Source: Lachnospiraceae bacterium JC7 | GTDB taxonomy: Bacteria > Bacillota > Clostridia > Lachnospirales > Lachnospiraceae | NCBI GenBank assembly: GCA_000513555.1 | Contig: ALYD01000002.1 | Coordinates: forward strand, 1-64,000 | Direction: 5' to 3' | Length of the DNA stretch: 64,000 nt | Part shown: in pieces, positions 26,189 to 36,100 of the stretch | Layout: each line of letters begins with the position of its first letter | How positions within the stretch are numbered: the first letter of the stretch is position 1 | Notes under the pieces: generated by a model | What the model was told of the DNA's origin: nothing | Databases searched by the model: none | What the model saw: only the letters and a program-made list of their open reading frames with translations | Translations under genes and position numbers: made by a program

Positions 26189-27049
26189 ATGGCAGATTTA
26201 GAGAATAAAACACCGGGTTCCTGCGATTCCAACTGCAGTACCTGTGGAAGCAACTGTCCATCCAGAAACGGCGGAGCAGCTGATTTCAAGGCAAAGCTCG
26301 CTGATGGATGCAGTGTAAAGAAGGTTATCGGAATTGTTTCAGGAAAGGGCGGAGTCGGCAAGTCAACCGTTACCTCTCTCCTTGCCTCCGGAATTAACAA
26401 AGCAGGCTACAAGACAGCCATCATCGATGCTGATATCACCGGCCCATCTATTCCAAAGGCATTCGGCCTTTCAAATGACGGAGTTGGTGTTACCGAGGAC
26501 GGAAAGCTGATGATCCCGGACAGATCTGCAAACGGAATTCAGATCATTTCATCCAATCTTTTACTTGAGAACGAAACCGATCCTATTATCTGGAGAGGTT
26601 CTCTCATCGCTCAGGCTGTCAAGCAGTTCTGGTCCGAAGTAAACTGGAAGGATATCGACTTCATGTTCGTAGATATGCCACCCGGAACCGGCGATGTTCC
26701 TCTTACTGTATTCCAGTCACTTCCTGTTGACGGAATCATCATCGTTACATCTCCTCAGGAGCTTGTATCCATGATCGTAAAGAAGGCTGTGAACATGGCT
26801 ACAAAAATGAATGTTCCTATCATCGGAATCATTGAGAACATGTCATATCTCAAGTGCCCTCACTGTGGAGAGACTATCAATGTCTTCGGCGAGAGCCATA
26901 TCGACGAGGTTGCAGCCGAGAACAACCTGAAGGTGCTTGCAAAGCTCCCTATGGATCCAAAGAATGCAGCTTATATGGATGCCGGTGCCGTTGAGGCCAT
27001 CGACCTTCCTGAAATAAAGGATGCTGTGAAGGCGGTTGAAGAACTGTAA
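26189..27049 (+). CDS. mrp: Mrp/Nbp35-family Fe-S cluster carrier ATPase
   Basis: 286 residues; ATG at 26189 with AAGGAG nine bases upstream. The P-loop is the deviant Walker A GKGGVGKSTV (about 53-62); DMPPGTGD is the Mrp signature, and CPHCGE (CxxC, about 225-230) is the cluster-bridging motif. An N-terminal cysteine group CDSNCSTCGSNC (C-x3-C-x2-C-x3-C, about residues 12-23) recalls the extra N-terminal cluster of eukaryotic Nbp35 but is more compact. It carries and delivers 4Fe-4S clusters as a homodimer in the cytoplasm. The neighbouring dehydratases are 4Fe-4S clients, though there is no proof of a link. Monocistronic, with its own terminator. Confidence 0.93.
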   Translation: MADLENKTPGSCDSNCSTCGSNCPSRNGGAADFKAKLADGCSVKKVIGIVSGKGGVGKSTVTSLLASGINKAGYKTAIIDADITGPSIPKAFGLSNDGVGVTEDGKLMIPDRSANGIQIISSNLLLENETDPIIWRGSLIAQAVKQFWSEVNWKDIDFMFVDMPPGTGDVPLTVFQSLPVDGIIIVTSPQELVSMIVKKAVNMATKMNVPIIGIIENMSYLKCPHCGETINVFGESHIDEVAAENNLKVLAKLPMDPKNAAYMDAGAVEAIDLPEIKDAVKAVEEL

Positions 27050-27118
27050 ATAAACAGAAAGTACGGATTGCTTCGCACCTCGGTGGCTGCAGCGCAACAC
27101 TTTCATCGTATATGGAAC

Positions 27119-27151
27119 GCGGCTGGGAGATCACTCCCAGCCGCGCTTTTT
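27119..27151 (+). terminator. Terminator of mrp
   Basis: The perfect 11-bp stem GCGGCTGGGAG with CTCCCAGCCGC is followed by GC and five T. Confidence 0.92.
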
Positions 27152-27244
27152 CAAACTCAGATAGCCAACACCCCTGATAAAGTGCCCGTTATCTGCTTAC
27201 TAACCGATATTCATATAGAATGTTCACGGCGAAACGCCATCCCA

Positions 27245-27541
27245 TCAATACAGTCTGTCCTGACTGCTGTACTCCTTGCCTTCTCCGAGTCCGGAAGAAA
27301 TAGCCTCGATAACAGCCTCAAGTGCCTCAGCCTCATCAGGTCCCTCACACTCTACTCTGAGATGTGCTCCCTGCTTCACCCCGGCAGCCATAACGTTAAG
27401 AACAGATTTCGCAACGATCTTACGATCACCGTTATATAAATATATATTACTTTTATACTTAATGCAGGTCTGTGTCAATACCCCTGCAGGTCTAAGATGT
27501 AATCCAGATTCATTTACTACGGATACTTCTCCTGATACCAT
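27245..27541 (-). CDS. HPr-family phosphocarrier protein
   Basis: 98 residues. The catalytic His is in GLHLRPAG (His15), and the regulatory serine is in AKSVLNVMAAG at the place of Ser46 of HPr. Both sites being present makes it HPr-like and not Crh. It has a C-terminal extension of about 10 residues. AGAGGA precedes the ATG. No ptsI or sugar permease is adjacent, so it may act in carbon-catabolite signalling (HPr kinase/CcpA) or as a phosphocarrier for distant PTS genes. Confidence 0.88.
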   Translation of the reverse strand: MVSGEVSVVNESGLHLRPAGVLTQTCIKYKSNIYLYNGDRKIVAKSVLNVMAAGVKQGAHLRVECEGPDEAEALEAVIEAISSGLGEGKEYSSQDRLY

Positions 27542-27714
27542 GTGTTTTCCTCTTCTATTAAAATTATATAAATTTCTTTATTTGAAAGTTCAGCCGGCCA
27601 CTAAAGTCTGGCTGCCCATCAGCAGTTCAAAAACTCCGACAATGTCGCAACCCGGCACTTTCTTCGGAAATTCTACATCAAAATCGATTAAATTTCCACC
27701 AATATCGACCAAAG

Positions 27715-28479
27715 TCAGCCGTGTTCTCGATTTAATGCCTCGCGTTCTGCTCTTTCGCGCTCACTGGCAGCCTTCGAAAACTCGCAGCCACAGAAATCCT
27801 GTCTGTACAGATCATATTCCTTGGACAACTGAATAGATCTCTGATATCCGCCCTTTTTCTTGAAATCTGACGGCAGGAAATTCTCATCGTGCTTCTCACC
27901 TACTTCCGAACCGATAACATTGAGAATTTCTGCAGACTTCATGGGTGATATGGTGAGGGTCGTACAGAAATAATCATATGCCTGAACTGAATCATCAGCA
28001 CTTTCCGAAGCCTTCTTTCTTACCTCATCCATGTAATCCGCTGTCTTTTCCAGTCTCTGGCGATAACAGAGATGGCATCTCTCCCCCCGCTCCGGATCCT
28101 TTTCATGACCCTTTGCGATGCTCAGAAACTCCTTGTGGTCATAGGGCGGCACCACCACGGAAACGGCTCCCAGCCTTGCTCCGTCATCATCCGTCCTCTC
28201 CACATCTATTCCCATCTCATGAATAAGTCTCTTAAGTTCGGACACTCTGTGGTCAAACTCCTTTTCAGTGGATATGTTGGGATTATAGTAGAACAGAGTG
28301 ATATCAAAGTACCGGCAGAGATAATCCAGCACAGCACTTGAACATGGCGCACAGCAGCTGTGCATGAGGAGTCTCGGTCTTCTTTCCTTCTTTTCCGGAT
28401 CCCTCTGCCATGACTCTATGATCTTTTCCAGCATCTGCCGGTAATTTTTCGTATTGGGTTCTGGTTTGATATATTCCAC
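27715..28479 (-). CDS. queH: Epoxyqueuosine reductase QueH
   Basis: 254 residues, starting at GTG (28479) with AAAGGA six bases upstream. The DUF208/QueH cysteines are visible: LLMHSCCAPCSSAVLDYL (about 37-54), ERCHLCYRQRLEKTA (about 132-146) and FCGCEFS near residue 230. QueH makes queuosine in tRNA anticodons from epoxyqueuosine and replaces QueG in many anaerobes; the cysteines hold a 4Fe-4S cluster and a second metal. No other queuosine genes are adjacent. It is followed by HPr on the same strand. Confidence 0.9.
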   Translation of the reverse strand: MEYIKPEPNTKNYRQMLEKIIESWQRDPEKKERRPRLLMHSCCAPCSSAVLDYLCRYFDITLFYYNPNISTEKEFDHRVSELKRLIHEMGIDVERTDDDGARLGAVSVVVPPYDHKEFLSIAKGHEKDPERGERCHLCYRQRLEKTADYMDEVRKKASESADDSVQAYDYFCTTLTISPMKSAEILNVIGSEVGEKHDENFLPSDFKKKGGYQRSIQLSKEYDLYRQDFCGCEFSKAASERERAEREALNREHG

Positions 28480-28582
28480 TTTTCTTCCTTTTCATAACAA
28501 CGGAATATCCACCCGCCGGGTGAATATGGATACGAACCGCCTGACAACGATCTTCAGGCAGAGTCATCACTCATACAACAAC

Positions 28583-28611
28583 TGATAAAGCCGGCTCAAT
28601 AAGAGCCGGCT
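28583..28611 (-). terminator. Likely terminator of rpoD
   Basis: The perfect 9-bp stem AGCCGGCTC with GAGCCGGCT has a 5-base loop, 42 bases past the rpoD stop. The following T tract on the minus strand is short (TTTATC), so efficiency is uncertain. Confidence 0.6.
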
Positions 28612-28652
28612 GCCATTATACACTATATATTTTCTTTATTTCAAGAAAATAA

Positions 28653-29861
28653 TCACTGTAAGAAATCTCTGATCCTCTTTGAACGTACCGGATTACGGAG
28701 CTTTCTTAAAGCCTTCGCCTCGATCTGACGAATACGCTCACGGGTTACATTGAACTCCTTACCTACCTCTTCAAGTGTTCTCGGATGACCGTCCTCCAGA
28801 CCGAATCTGAGAACGATGACCTGACGCTCACGCTCCTTCAGGTCTCCAAGCAGAGTGTCGATATGCTCGCGAAGCATTACGGACTCAACATTACCCTCCG
28901 GTGATACGATGTTGTTGTCAGCAACGAAATCTCCGAGGTTTGAATCATCCTCTTCACCGATAGGAGTCTCAAGAGATGCCGGCTCACGGGCGATCTGCAT
29001 GATCTCCTGAACCTTCTCCTCAGTCATATCAAGGTGCTCTGCCAGTTCCTTGACACTCGGCTCATAACCAAGCTCCAGAGTCAGCTTACGCTGCATCTTG
29101 GACATCTTGTTGATAGTTTCTACCATATGAACAGGAACACGGATGGTTCTTGCCTGATCAGCAAGCGCTCTGGTCACTGACTGACGGATCCACCATGTGG
29201 CATATGTCGAAAGCTTGAATCCCTTCTCAGGATCGAACTTCTCTACGCCCTTGATAAGTCCCAGATTTCCCTCCTGAACCAGATCCAGGAAACTCATGCC
29301 TCGGCCTGTATATCTCTTTGCAATGGAAACCACCAGACGAAGGTTGGCTTCGATGAGACGCTGCTTCGCATCCTCATCGCCGTTTGCCTTACGCATGGCA
29401 AGACTGTACTCCTCATCCGCTGTAAGGAGCGGTACAGTTCCGATCTCCTTAAGGTACATACGGACAGGATCCTCTGTTCCGATACCGTCAAGAAGATCAA
29501 CCGCATCAAGGTCTACGCTTTCCTCTTCCTCTTTTTCCAGCTCATCATCGATGGGCTCGATGTCGTCATCAGAATCTACCGAAAGCACCCCTGCTTCCAT
29601 AACCTTCAAAAGACTTTCATCAACGATAGGATTGATCTCTATCCCTCGGTTCTCAATCAGTCTGCCGATGTTCTCCATCTGCTCCTCGGTGATCTTGTCC
29701 TCTGCGAACATCTCATTGATCTCAGCCTGGTCTATGGAGTTTTTGTTCTTCACCGCCTTCTTGCAAAGCGTCTCGATCTTCTTAACAAGCTCCTCCTTGC
29801 TGAGTTCCTTCTTGACGGAAACATTGCCAGCTGCCTCGTCTATTGTTTTTTTATTAGCCAT
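28653..29861 (-). CDS. rpoD: RNA polymerase primary sigma factor RpoD/SigA
   Basis: 402 residues, the size of Firmicute SigA. Regions in order: an acidic N-terminal region 1.1-like segment (1-130), 1.2 ([11 protein letters not shown]), 2.1-2.4 ([44 protein letters not shown]), 3 ([11 protein letters not shown]) and 4.2 ([20 protein letters not shown], near the C-terminus). It is the housekeeping promoter-recognition factor. In many Clostridia rpoD follows dnaG; dnaG is absent here, the upstream neighbours being argF and a small membrane protein. A 10-bp inverted repeat lies just upstream at 29880-29912. Confidence 0.97.
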   Translation of the reverse strand: MANKKTIDEAAGNVSVKKELSKEELVKKIETLCKKAVKNKNSIDQAEINEMFAEDKITEEQMENIGRLIENRGIEINPIVDESLLKVMEAGVLSVDSDDDIEPIDDELEKEEEESVDLDAVDLLDGIGTEDPVRMYLKEIGTVPLLTADEEYSLAMRKANGDEDAKQRLIEANLRLVVSIAKRYTGRGMSFLDLVQEGNLGLIKGVEKFDPEKGFKLSTYATWWIRQSVTRALADQARTIRVPVHMVETINKMSKMQRKLTLELGYEPSVKELAEHLDMTEEKVQEIMQIAREPASLETPIGEEDDSNLGDFVADNNIVSPEGNVESVMLREHIDTLLGDLKERERQVIVLRFGLEDGHPRTLEEVGKEFNVTRERIRQIEAKALRKLRNPVRSKRIRDFLQ

Positions 29862-29879
29862 CCTCTACTCCTTTTTAGA

Positions 29880-29912
29880 TCATAGACATCGAGTAGCTCT
29901 CAATGTCTATGA
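29880..29912. repeat. Inverted repeat upstream of rpoD
   Basis: Arms TCATAGACAT and ATGTCTATGA are separated by 13 bases, ending 19 bases before the rpoD start. No T run follows; it could be a regulatory site or mRNA hairpin near the ribosome site. Confidence 0.45.
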
Positions 29913-29975
29913 CCCGGATTATTTTCGATAATCATCGATAGCGGAACGCCTGAGCCAAATGCCGCTCTTCGTCCC

Positions 29976-30281
29976 TCAGAACCAGATAGATACTGCGGAA
30001 ATGATCCCTATCCCCAAAATGATCACTCCGATAAATATCTGAAAAGATCCTCTCACATGAAACTTCCGGTCATGATCCGAGTTGGCGTTTATTATCACCG
30101 TAACACCGCAGATTATCTTAAGAACAGCCGCAGTGAAAAAAATCAAAGGGAACAACACCATGTTCTCAACCGGATTCGTAAATGCCATGATCGCCATGAC
30201 TGCGATGATGACTCCAAGTACTATATGAACGATATCAAGCTGTCTTGATGTCCCTCGTGATACGGTATTAACTTTTGCCAT
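29976..30281 (-). CDS. Small membrane protein downstream of argF
   Basis: 101 residues with about three hydrophobic segments (roughly 17-36, 41-62 and 76-100), a basic N-terminus and a basic loop (HDRKFHVRG). The ATG has GGAGG six bases upstream and the gene follows argF after nine bases, so the two are co-transcribed. I do not recognise a family with known function; it resembles small DUF308-like membrane proteins in pattern only. Confidence 0.75.
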   Translation of the reverse strand: MAKVNTVSRGTSRQLDIVHIVLGVIIAVMAIMAFTNPVENMVLFPLIFFTAAVLKIICGVTVIINANSDHDRKFHVRGSFQIFIGVIILGIGIISAVSIWF

Positions 30282-30290
30282 CTAACCTCC

Positions 30291-31304
30291 TTATTTACCA
30301 CCAAGTGTCGTATAGACAACAGCCTTGATCGTATGCATACGGTTCTCAGCCTCATCAAATACCACACTATGCTCTGACTCAAAGATCTCATTTGTAACTT
30401 CCATTTCCTTGAGTCCGTACTTCTCATATATCTGCTTTCCGATCCTTGTGTTGGTATCGTGGAAAGCAGGGAGACAATGCAGGAAGATAGCATCCTTCTT
30501 TGCATATGAAAATGCCTTTGCATTTACCTGATATGGACCGAGATCACGTATTCTCTTCTCCCATACAGCGTCAGGCTCTCCCATGGATACCCATACATCG
30601 GTGCAGATAACATCCGCATCTGTACAGGCCTTCTCTACATCCTCCGTAAATTCAAGGATCGCGCCGTTCTCTGCCGCAACCTCCTGACAGGTCTTTATAA
30701 GTTCCTTATTCGGCCAGTACTCCTCAGGAGCACATGCCACAAAATGCATGCCCAGCTTCGCGCAGGTCACCATGTATGAATCTGCCATGTTATAACGGGC
30801 ATCGCCCATATATACGAGCTTCAGTCCCTTGAGATCTCCCTTATGCTCGCGGATAGTGAGCATGTCAGCCAGCATCTGAGTCGGATGGAACTCGTTGGTG
30901 AGACCGTTCCATACAGGAACATCGCTGTACTTTGCAAGCTCTTCAACTATCTCCTGCTCAAATCCACGATACTCGATACCATCGTACATTCTGGAAAGTA
31001 CTCTTGCTGTATCAGCAATGGATTCCTTGTTACCTATCTGTGAACCGCTGGGTCCGAGATAGGTGGCACCCATTCCAAGATCAAATGCAGCAACCTCAAA
31101 AGAACATCTGGTTCTGGTGGAATTCTTCTCAAAGATAAGGGCAATGTTCTTTCCCGCAAAGTCACCGCTGTGCAGTGGCTTGCCATCCTTTGAGCCCGCC
31201 TTCTTCTCAGCCTTTAAACGAGCGGCGATATCGAGAAGATAGTTGATCTCCTCAGGTGAATAGTCAAGAAGTTTCAGAAAATCTCTTCCGGTCAAATCTA
31301 TCAT
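30291..31304 (-). CDS. argF: Ornithine carbamoyltransferase
   Basis: 337 residues. Motifs: carbamoyl-phosphate site STRTR, FHPTQMLAD, the ornithine-binding SMGEPD region and HCLPAFHDT with the catalytic Cys. It makes citrulline from ornithine and carbamoyl phosphate. Length and motifs fit both the anabolic ArgF and the catabolic ArcB; no other arginine gene (argC, J, B, D, G, H, arcA or arcC) is near, so the direction is undecided. The ATG has GAGGAGG. No ARG-box-like palindrome is obvious upstream. Confidence 0.93.
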   Translation of the reverse strand: MIDLTGRDFLKLLDYSPEEINYLLDIAARLKAEKKAGSKDGKPLHSGDFAGKNIALIFEKNSTRTRCSFEVAAFDLGMGATYLGPSGSQIGNKESIADTARVLSRMYDGIEYRGFEQEIVEELAKYSDVPVWNGLTNEFHPTQMLADMLTIREHKGDLKGLKLVYMGDARYNMADSYMVTCAKLGMHFVACAPEEYWPNKELIKTCQEVAAENGAILEFTEDVEKACTDADVICTDVWVSMGEPDAVWEKRIRDLGPYQVNAKAFSYAKKDAIFLHCLPAFHDTNTRIGKQIYEKYGLKEMEVTNEIFESEHSVVFDEAENRMHTIKAVVYTTLGGK

Positions 31305-31402
31305 AGCTTCCTCCTCACATGTCTGATATCACCCCATATATGATCCATCATAACGGGATGACTCATGGCAGGCTATCTCAAACCTGCCCTCTGCATTTCC
31401 GC

Positions 31403-32200
31403 TTATGCGCGTTGTCTGACTGCTTCATACATCAATACAGTTGCTGCAACAGCTGCATTTAACGACTCTGTTTCTCCCATCATCGGAATTCTCAGATACT
31501 CATCCGATAATGCTGCGATCTCATCACTCAGACCATTGCCTTCATTTCCGATCATAAACGCTGTAGGGGCAGTGTAATCAAACTCCCAATGCTTCTTCTC
31601 ACCTTTCAGATGAGCGGCATACACTGAAACGCCATGACTTTTCATCCTGATTATTTCGGCAGGAAGATCGTCACAAATAAGGAAAGGCATACGAAACATG
31701 GCTCCCATGGTTGCCCTGACGACCTTAGGCGAATAAATATCTACGCAGTTACGGTTCATGACTATGCCATCAACACCTGCTGCCTCAGCCGTCCTGAAAA
31801 TGGTACCCATATTACCGGGATCCTGGAGTGTATCCAGAATGATAAAGAAGTCACCGGATAATGCTGTATAATGCTTCTGCTTTACAACTGCGAGTATACC
31901 CTGACTGGTCTTGGTATCTGACATGTACTCCATGACCTGATCCGATACTTCAAATACAGGAACCTTTCCTGATGCAGCACCTGAAGCATTACCCTTTTTA
32001 TCCGTCTCCATGCCCTTCGGCATACGTCCCTTATAATCGGAAGTCACAAATATCCGGACTATCTCTTCGTAAGGGATCTCGCTGCAGAGTCTCTCGCCTT
32101 CAGCTACAAAAAGTCCGCTGTCGCGTCTCGCTCTGGGCTTCTTTTCAAGTTCCCTTACTTCCTTTATGAACTTGTTTCCGGTTGATGTGATTCTTTCCAA
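31403..32200 (-). CDS. TrmH/SpoU-family RNA 2'-O-ribose methyltransferase
   Basis: 265 residues, apparently from a TTG at 32200 (GGGG upstream) giving MERITSTGNKFIKEVREL, a common start for this family. It has an N-terminal L30e-like substrate-binding part (1-100) and a knotted SPOUT domain: DPGNMGTIFRTAEAAGVDGI (motif 1), FMIGNEGNGLSDE (motif 2) and IPMMGETESLNAAVAATV (motif 3). It binds SAM in the knot and methylates a ribose in rRNA or tRNA; the exact position cannot be told. It may be co-transcribed with argF, 98 bases downstream. Confidence 0.92.
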   Translation of the reverse strand: MERITSTGNKFIKEVRELEKKPRARRDSGLFVAEGERLCSEIPYEEIVRIFVTSDYKGRMPKGMETDKKGNASGAASGKVPVFEVSDQVMEYMSDTKTSQGILAVVKQKHYTALSGDFFIILDTLQDPGNMGTIFRTAEAAGVDGIVMNRNCVDIYSPKVVRATMGAMFRMPFLICDDLPAEIIRMKSHGVSVYAAHLKGEKKHWEFDYTAPTAFMIGNEGNGLSDEIAALSDEYLRIPMMGETESLNAAVAATVLMYEAVRQRA

Positions 32201-32225
32201 TTTTTACCCCAATAAGATCAAAAGA

Positions 32226-32280
32226 CAAAAAAAGTCTAAAAAGTGTGCACTATAAATATTGCTCACTATTTAGACTTTTT
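32226..32280. terminator. Bidirectional-looking terminator after the response regulator gene
   Basis: AAAAAGTCTAAA and TTTAGACTTTTT form perfect 12-bp arms, with further pairing inside (AGTG/CACT). T runs flank it on both strands. It lies between the response regulator stop and the start of the RNA methyltransferase gene, both on the minus strand. Confidence 0.85.
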
Positions 32281-32332
32281 CAAGTAAATATAAAAAATAA
32301 TTTATTGCAATGAATTTAACACCGGATCCGCT

Positions 32333-33094
32333 TTAATCCTTTATTGCCTCTCTGATAGCTCCCATCAGTTTTTCCTTAACCGGAGGCTTAAGGATATATC
32401 CTGCCGGCTTTAAGCTGAGCACTGCCTCAACATGCTCTCTGTCAGAGACACTTGTAAGAAATATGACCGGGATGGTTTCAAATTCACTGTCAGCCCTTAT
32501 CATCTCAAGGGTCTGTTTTCCGTCGCAAACAGGCATCTCATAATCCAGCAGGATAAGATCCGGTGGATTTTTTCCCATTGTTGTGAGAGCCTTCATTCCG
32601 GAAGTCGCCACAGCTATATCATAGTACTCCTGAAGCATCTCTTTTATACTTCTTAAAGTCATGGCATTGTCATCTACCACCATAATGAGTTTCCTGCTTC
32701 TGTTCTCCATGACCTTATACATACCATCCTGAATAACGAGAGACGCATCAACTTTACTGCAAACCGCCTCCATTACAGTCCTTTTGTCCGCCGGTCTCGG
32801 TATATTTTCAAAATGGCTGTTCGCGCCATAGACCAGACCCTTTTCCTCATCAGTTCCTATGGTCAGTACCGGGATATCCCTGTATTCCTTTGACAATATT
32901 TCAAAAATACGACTGTCAGACTCTAGAACTCCCGCCAGACTCACAACTATAAGATCCGGTGTGACAACCTTCAAAATATCCGCCACCGCTTCTGTATGCA
33001 GCTGACAGATCTGTACCCGAAAATGCTTTTCCAAAAGCTCTTCGATATCCTTTACAGATTCATTGATCTTTCCTACAAAAAGAATCTTTTTCAC
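32333..33094 (-). CDS. Response regulator with two receiver domains, no output domain
   Basis: 253 residues from GTG (33094) with GGAGG seven bases upstream, 11 bases after the kinase gene. The first domain (1-120) has a receiver fold but lacks the acidic pocket and the phospho-acceptor Asp (FVGKINES; LIVVSLAG), so it is degenerate. The second (about 135-253) is canonical: VVDDNAMTL, phospho-acceptor Asp184 (LLDYEMPVCDG), Thr in FLTSVSD and Lys in ILKPPV. No DNA-binding or enzymatic domain follows, so it acts by protein contact. It is the cognate of the hybrid kinase upstream in the same operon. Confidence 0.88.
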   Translation of the reverse strand: MKKILFVGKINESVKDIEELLEKHFRVQICQLHTEAVADILKVVTPDLIVVSLAGVLESDSRIFEILSKEYRDIPVLTIGTDEEKGLVYGANSHFENIPRPADKRTVMEAVCSKVDASLVIQDGMYKVMENRSRKLIMVVDDNAMTLRSIKEMLQEYYDIAVATSGMKALTTMGKNPPDLILLDYEMPVCDGKQTLEMIRADSEFETIPVIFLTSVSDREHVEAVLSLKPAGYILKPPVKEKLMGAIREAIKD

Positions 33095-33105
33095 TCCCGC
33101 ACCTC

Positions 33106-36100
33106 CTATATAGCCTTCAGCATTCTATCTAAGATCTCAGAAGCCCTGTCTCCATCAAGATCCGCCACCAGGAGTCCAAGCTGTTCGGCATCTTCCTTGA
33201 GAACCTCTGGGAGTTTAAGGCCCATAAGTTTTTTTACTCCGTCATCCGCCGAATCGATATCCATATCTTCCATAGCCTGTCCGATGGAACAAAGAAGTAT
33301 GCCAAGCGCCTCCTTATCAACTTCTGTTTTTTCGGTTTCAGTTTCCTCACCAAGCCCCATGACTCCTTTTAATTTATCCTGATAAGACATCCACTCATTC
33401 AGGAATATATCATGAAGCGCCTCTATCCTCTTATCATCCCCGTCTCTTGCCGCAAATTCAAGAATTTTGGCCATACCCGCCAGGGGGATGATCCCTACGG
33501 ATGCCGCTGCACTTTTCATCCCGTGCACCTGAATGCGATAAGCATCTCTTTCGTTTCGAAGATCCTCTTTCATCCTGTTAAGTTTCTCTCCATGTAATCT
33601 GATTATACTATAAAAATCCCGAAGAGAAGATCTCAACAGCTCTTTACCTGGAAGATGAAGGAAGGCCACCTGCCAGTCAAGTCCGTCCACCACCGGAAGT
33701 TCGTCCAGAAAGCCGGAATCTTCCCCTTCTTTATCCGTCTCTTCTTCATCAAAAGGAGCCGGCAGTATCAGTTCCTTCGGAAGACGCTCCCGCAAGGCAT
33801 CCTCAAGCTTTGAAGCGATAACAGGTTTCGAAAGAAATCCGTCAAAGCCCTCTTCAAGATAACGTTCTTTGGCGCCTGCCACAGCATTGGCTGTAAGGAT
33901 AAATATAGGTGTATCACTGCATGGTCCCTCAGGAAGACTTCTTATCCTGTGGAATGCCTCCACACCATCCATTTCAGGCATCATATGATCCATGAAAATG
34001 ATATCGAAGTGTCTGGACATGGCAAGCTCTATCGCTTTCATACCACTGTCCGCTTCAGTTATATTGATCTTTGTAGGTTTCAGAAGTGCCATAAAGACCT
34101 TCCTGTTCATGCTGTTATCATCCACAACAAGTATGTCTGCACCCGGCGCGATAAAGCTTCTTTCGTACGTATAGTCTTCACCTATAGTTTTTATCCGCTC
34201 TTCAAAATCACCTATAGGAACCTCTGACATTATCTTCTGTCTCACATCAAAATAGAATTTTGATCCCTTGCCATACTCACTATCTACCTGCAGTTTACTT
34301 CCCATCATCCTGAGAAGGTTCATGGTAATGTTCATCCCGAGGCCTGTTCCCTCGATATTCCGGTTTCTCTTTTCTTCAATTCTCTGAAAGGCTTCAAAAA
34401 GTTTTCCTATATCCTCTTTTTTAATGCCTATCCCTGTGTCTTCCACTTCCACATGAAGTATTTCATCTTCCCCGTCTCTTATTCCCGAGACCCTCATCCA
34501 TATGGTTCCACTCTCCGTATATTTTACGGCATTGGTCAAAACATTTGTTATAACCTGTTTAAGCCTTACATCATCTCCGAAAAGCCTGGACGGAAGCTCC
34601 TTGTTGACACTTACTTCAAATTTAAGGTTCTTTTTTTTAACCCTTAACATGATCATATTTGTAAGATCATGGATCATACTGGAAAGATCATAATCTACCG
34701 GAACTATCTCCATCTTACCGGATTCTATCTTCGAAAGATCCAGGATATCGTTAATGATAGAAAGAAGCGACAGGCCGGCGGTATGTATATCCATGGCATA
34801 TTCTCTTATCTTTTTGTCATTACTCTCCCTCAAAATGATATCATCCATGCCAAGCACTGCATTTATGGGAGTTCTTATCTCATGTGACATATTCGCAAGA
34901 AATATTCCCTTTGCCTCATTTGCAGCTACAGCCTCAACTCTTGCCTCTTCTGCCAGTATGACCTGCTTTTCCAATGTTTTTTCTGTTCTTTCAACAGATT
35001 CCTTATATTCCGACAAAAGCATAAATATGTTCTGTATCATGAGACTGAAGAAGAACAGCACCAGAAAAACATCAGCGCTGTGAAGCAGGATTTCATTTCG
35101 TCTCTTGAAGTTCTGGTTCAGCCCGAGAGCAACCGCAACGCCAAGACAGATCAGTCCAAATACATCCATACATACGATAATATAATTTTCTTTATCTTTT
35201 ATCTGCATGATAAGGATCAGGAAACATGCCGCCGCAAAATTCACACCCGTCAGGATAGCTACATACTCTATATTCTGTCCTTCACTTGACCCTTCTATCA
35301 TCAGAATAATTAAAGTGATCCCTGTCAGAAAACCCATCATTCCCTTTGATAATTTCGGAAAAATATTACGAAAGCCGTTATAGTAAACCCAGCCAAGAAA
35401 CAGCGGAATCAGATCCAGGCACAGAACAGAAGCTTTTCCAAAAAGCTTCACCTGTGAAAAGAAGGTTCTGGTCAGGCTTGACTTGAAAAGAATGAAAGCC
35501 ATGGCATCTATTCCCATTAACGCAGCAACATACAGCCCTTTGACCCTTCGTTCAAGCACATACCTGGCCACATCCAGAATAACTATAAGAACAGACATCA
35601 GTTGGATAAGTACAAAACTGACCACCTCTTCCAGACTGTTTCTCAAGATCTCCATGATCCTGACATCTCTTTTCGCGACAAACGCTTCATGGATATAGAT
35701 ACTTTCCTTAACATAAACGCGGGTAAGCACTATAGTCATCATACCATCCTTGAGATTGGCAGGAAGATCGGCTGCAACTTCACCGGCCTCTTTCTTTATA
35801 AAGGGTTCATCGCCATACTTTTTCGACTGTACGTCATCCACATCTTCTGTGATGTTTAAATCGCCCCTATCTCCATTCCCCCACTCGAAAGGTAATGTGC
35901 CTGATACTCCGGCTTCATACAAGGGTTTACCATCTATAAGAAGATTAAAAGAAGCATTTTCGGCATAGAAACTAAGAGTCAGCCCCTCATAATCAGAACT
36001 GACAGAGTGCATCATCGTAATGACATCTGATTTTCCCGCAGGAAGATTGATCGGAAGAGAAACTCCCTTTTCTTCTGTACCATCAGCATAACGAAGGGTC

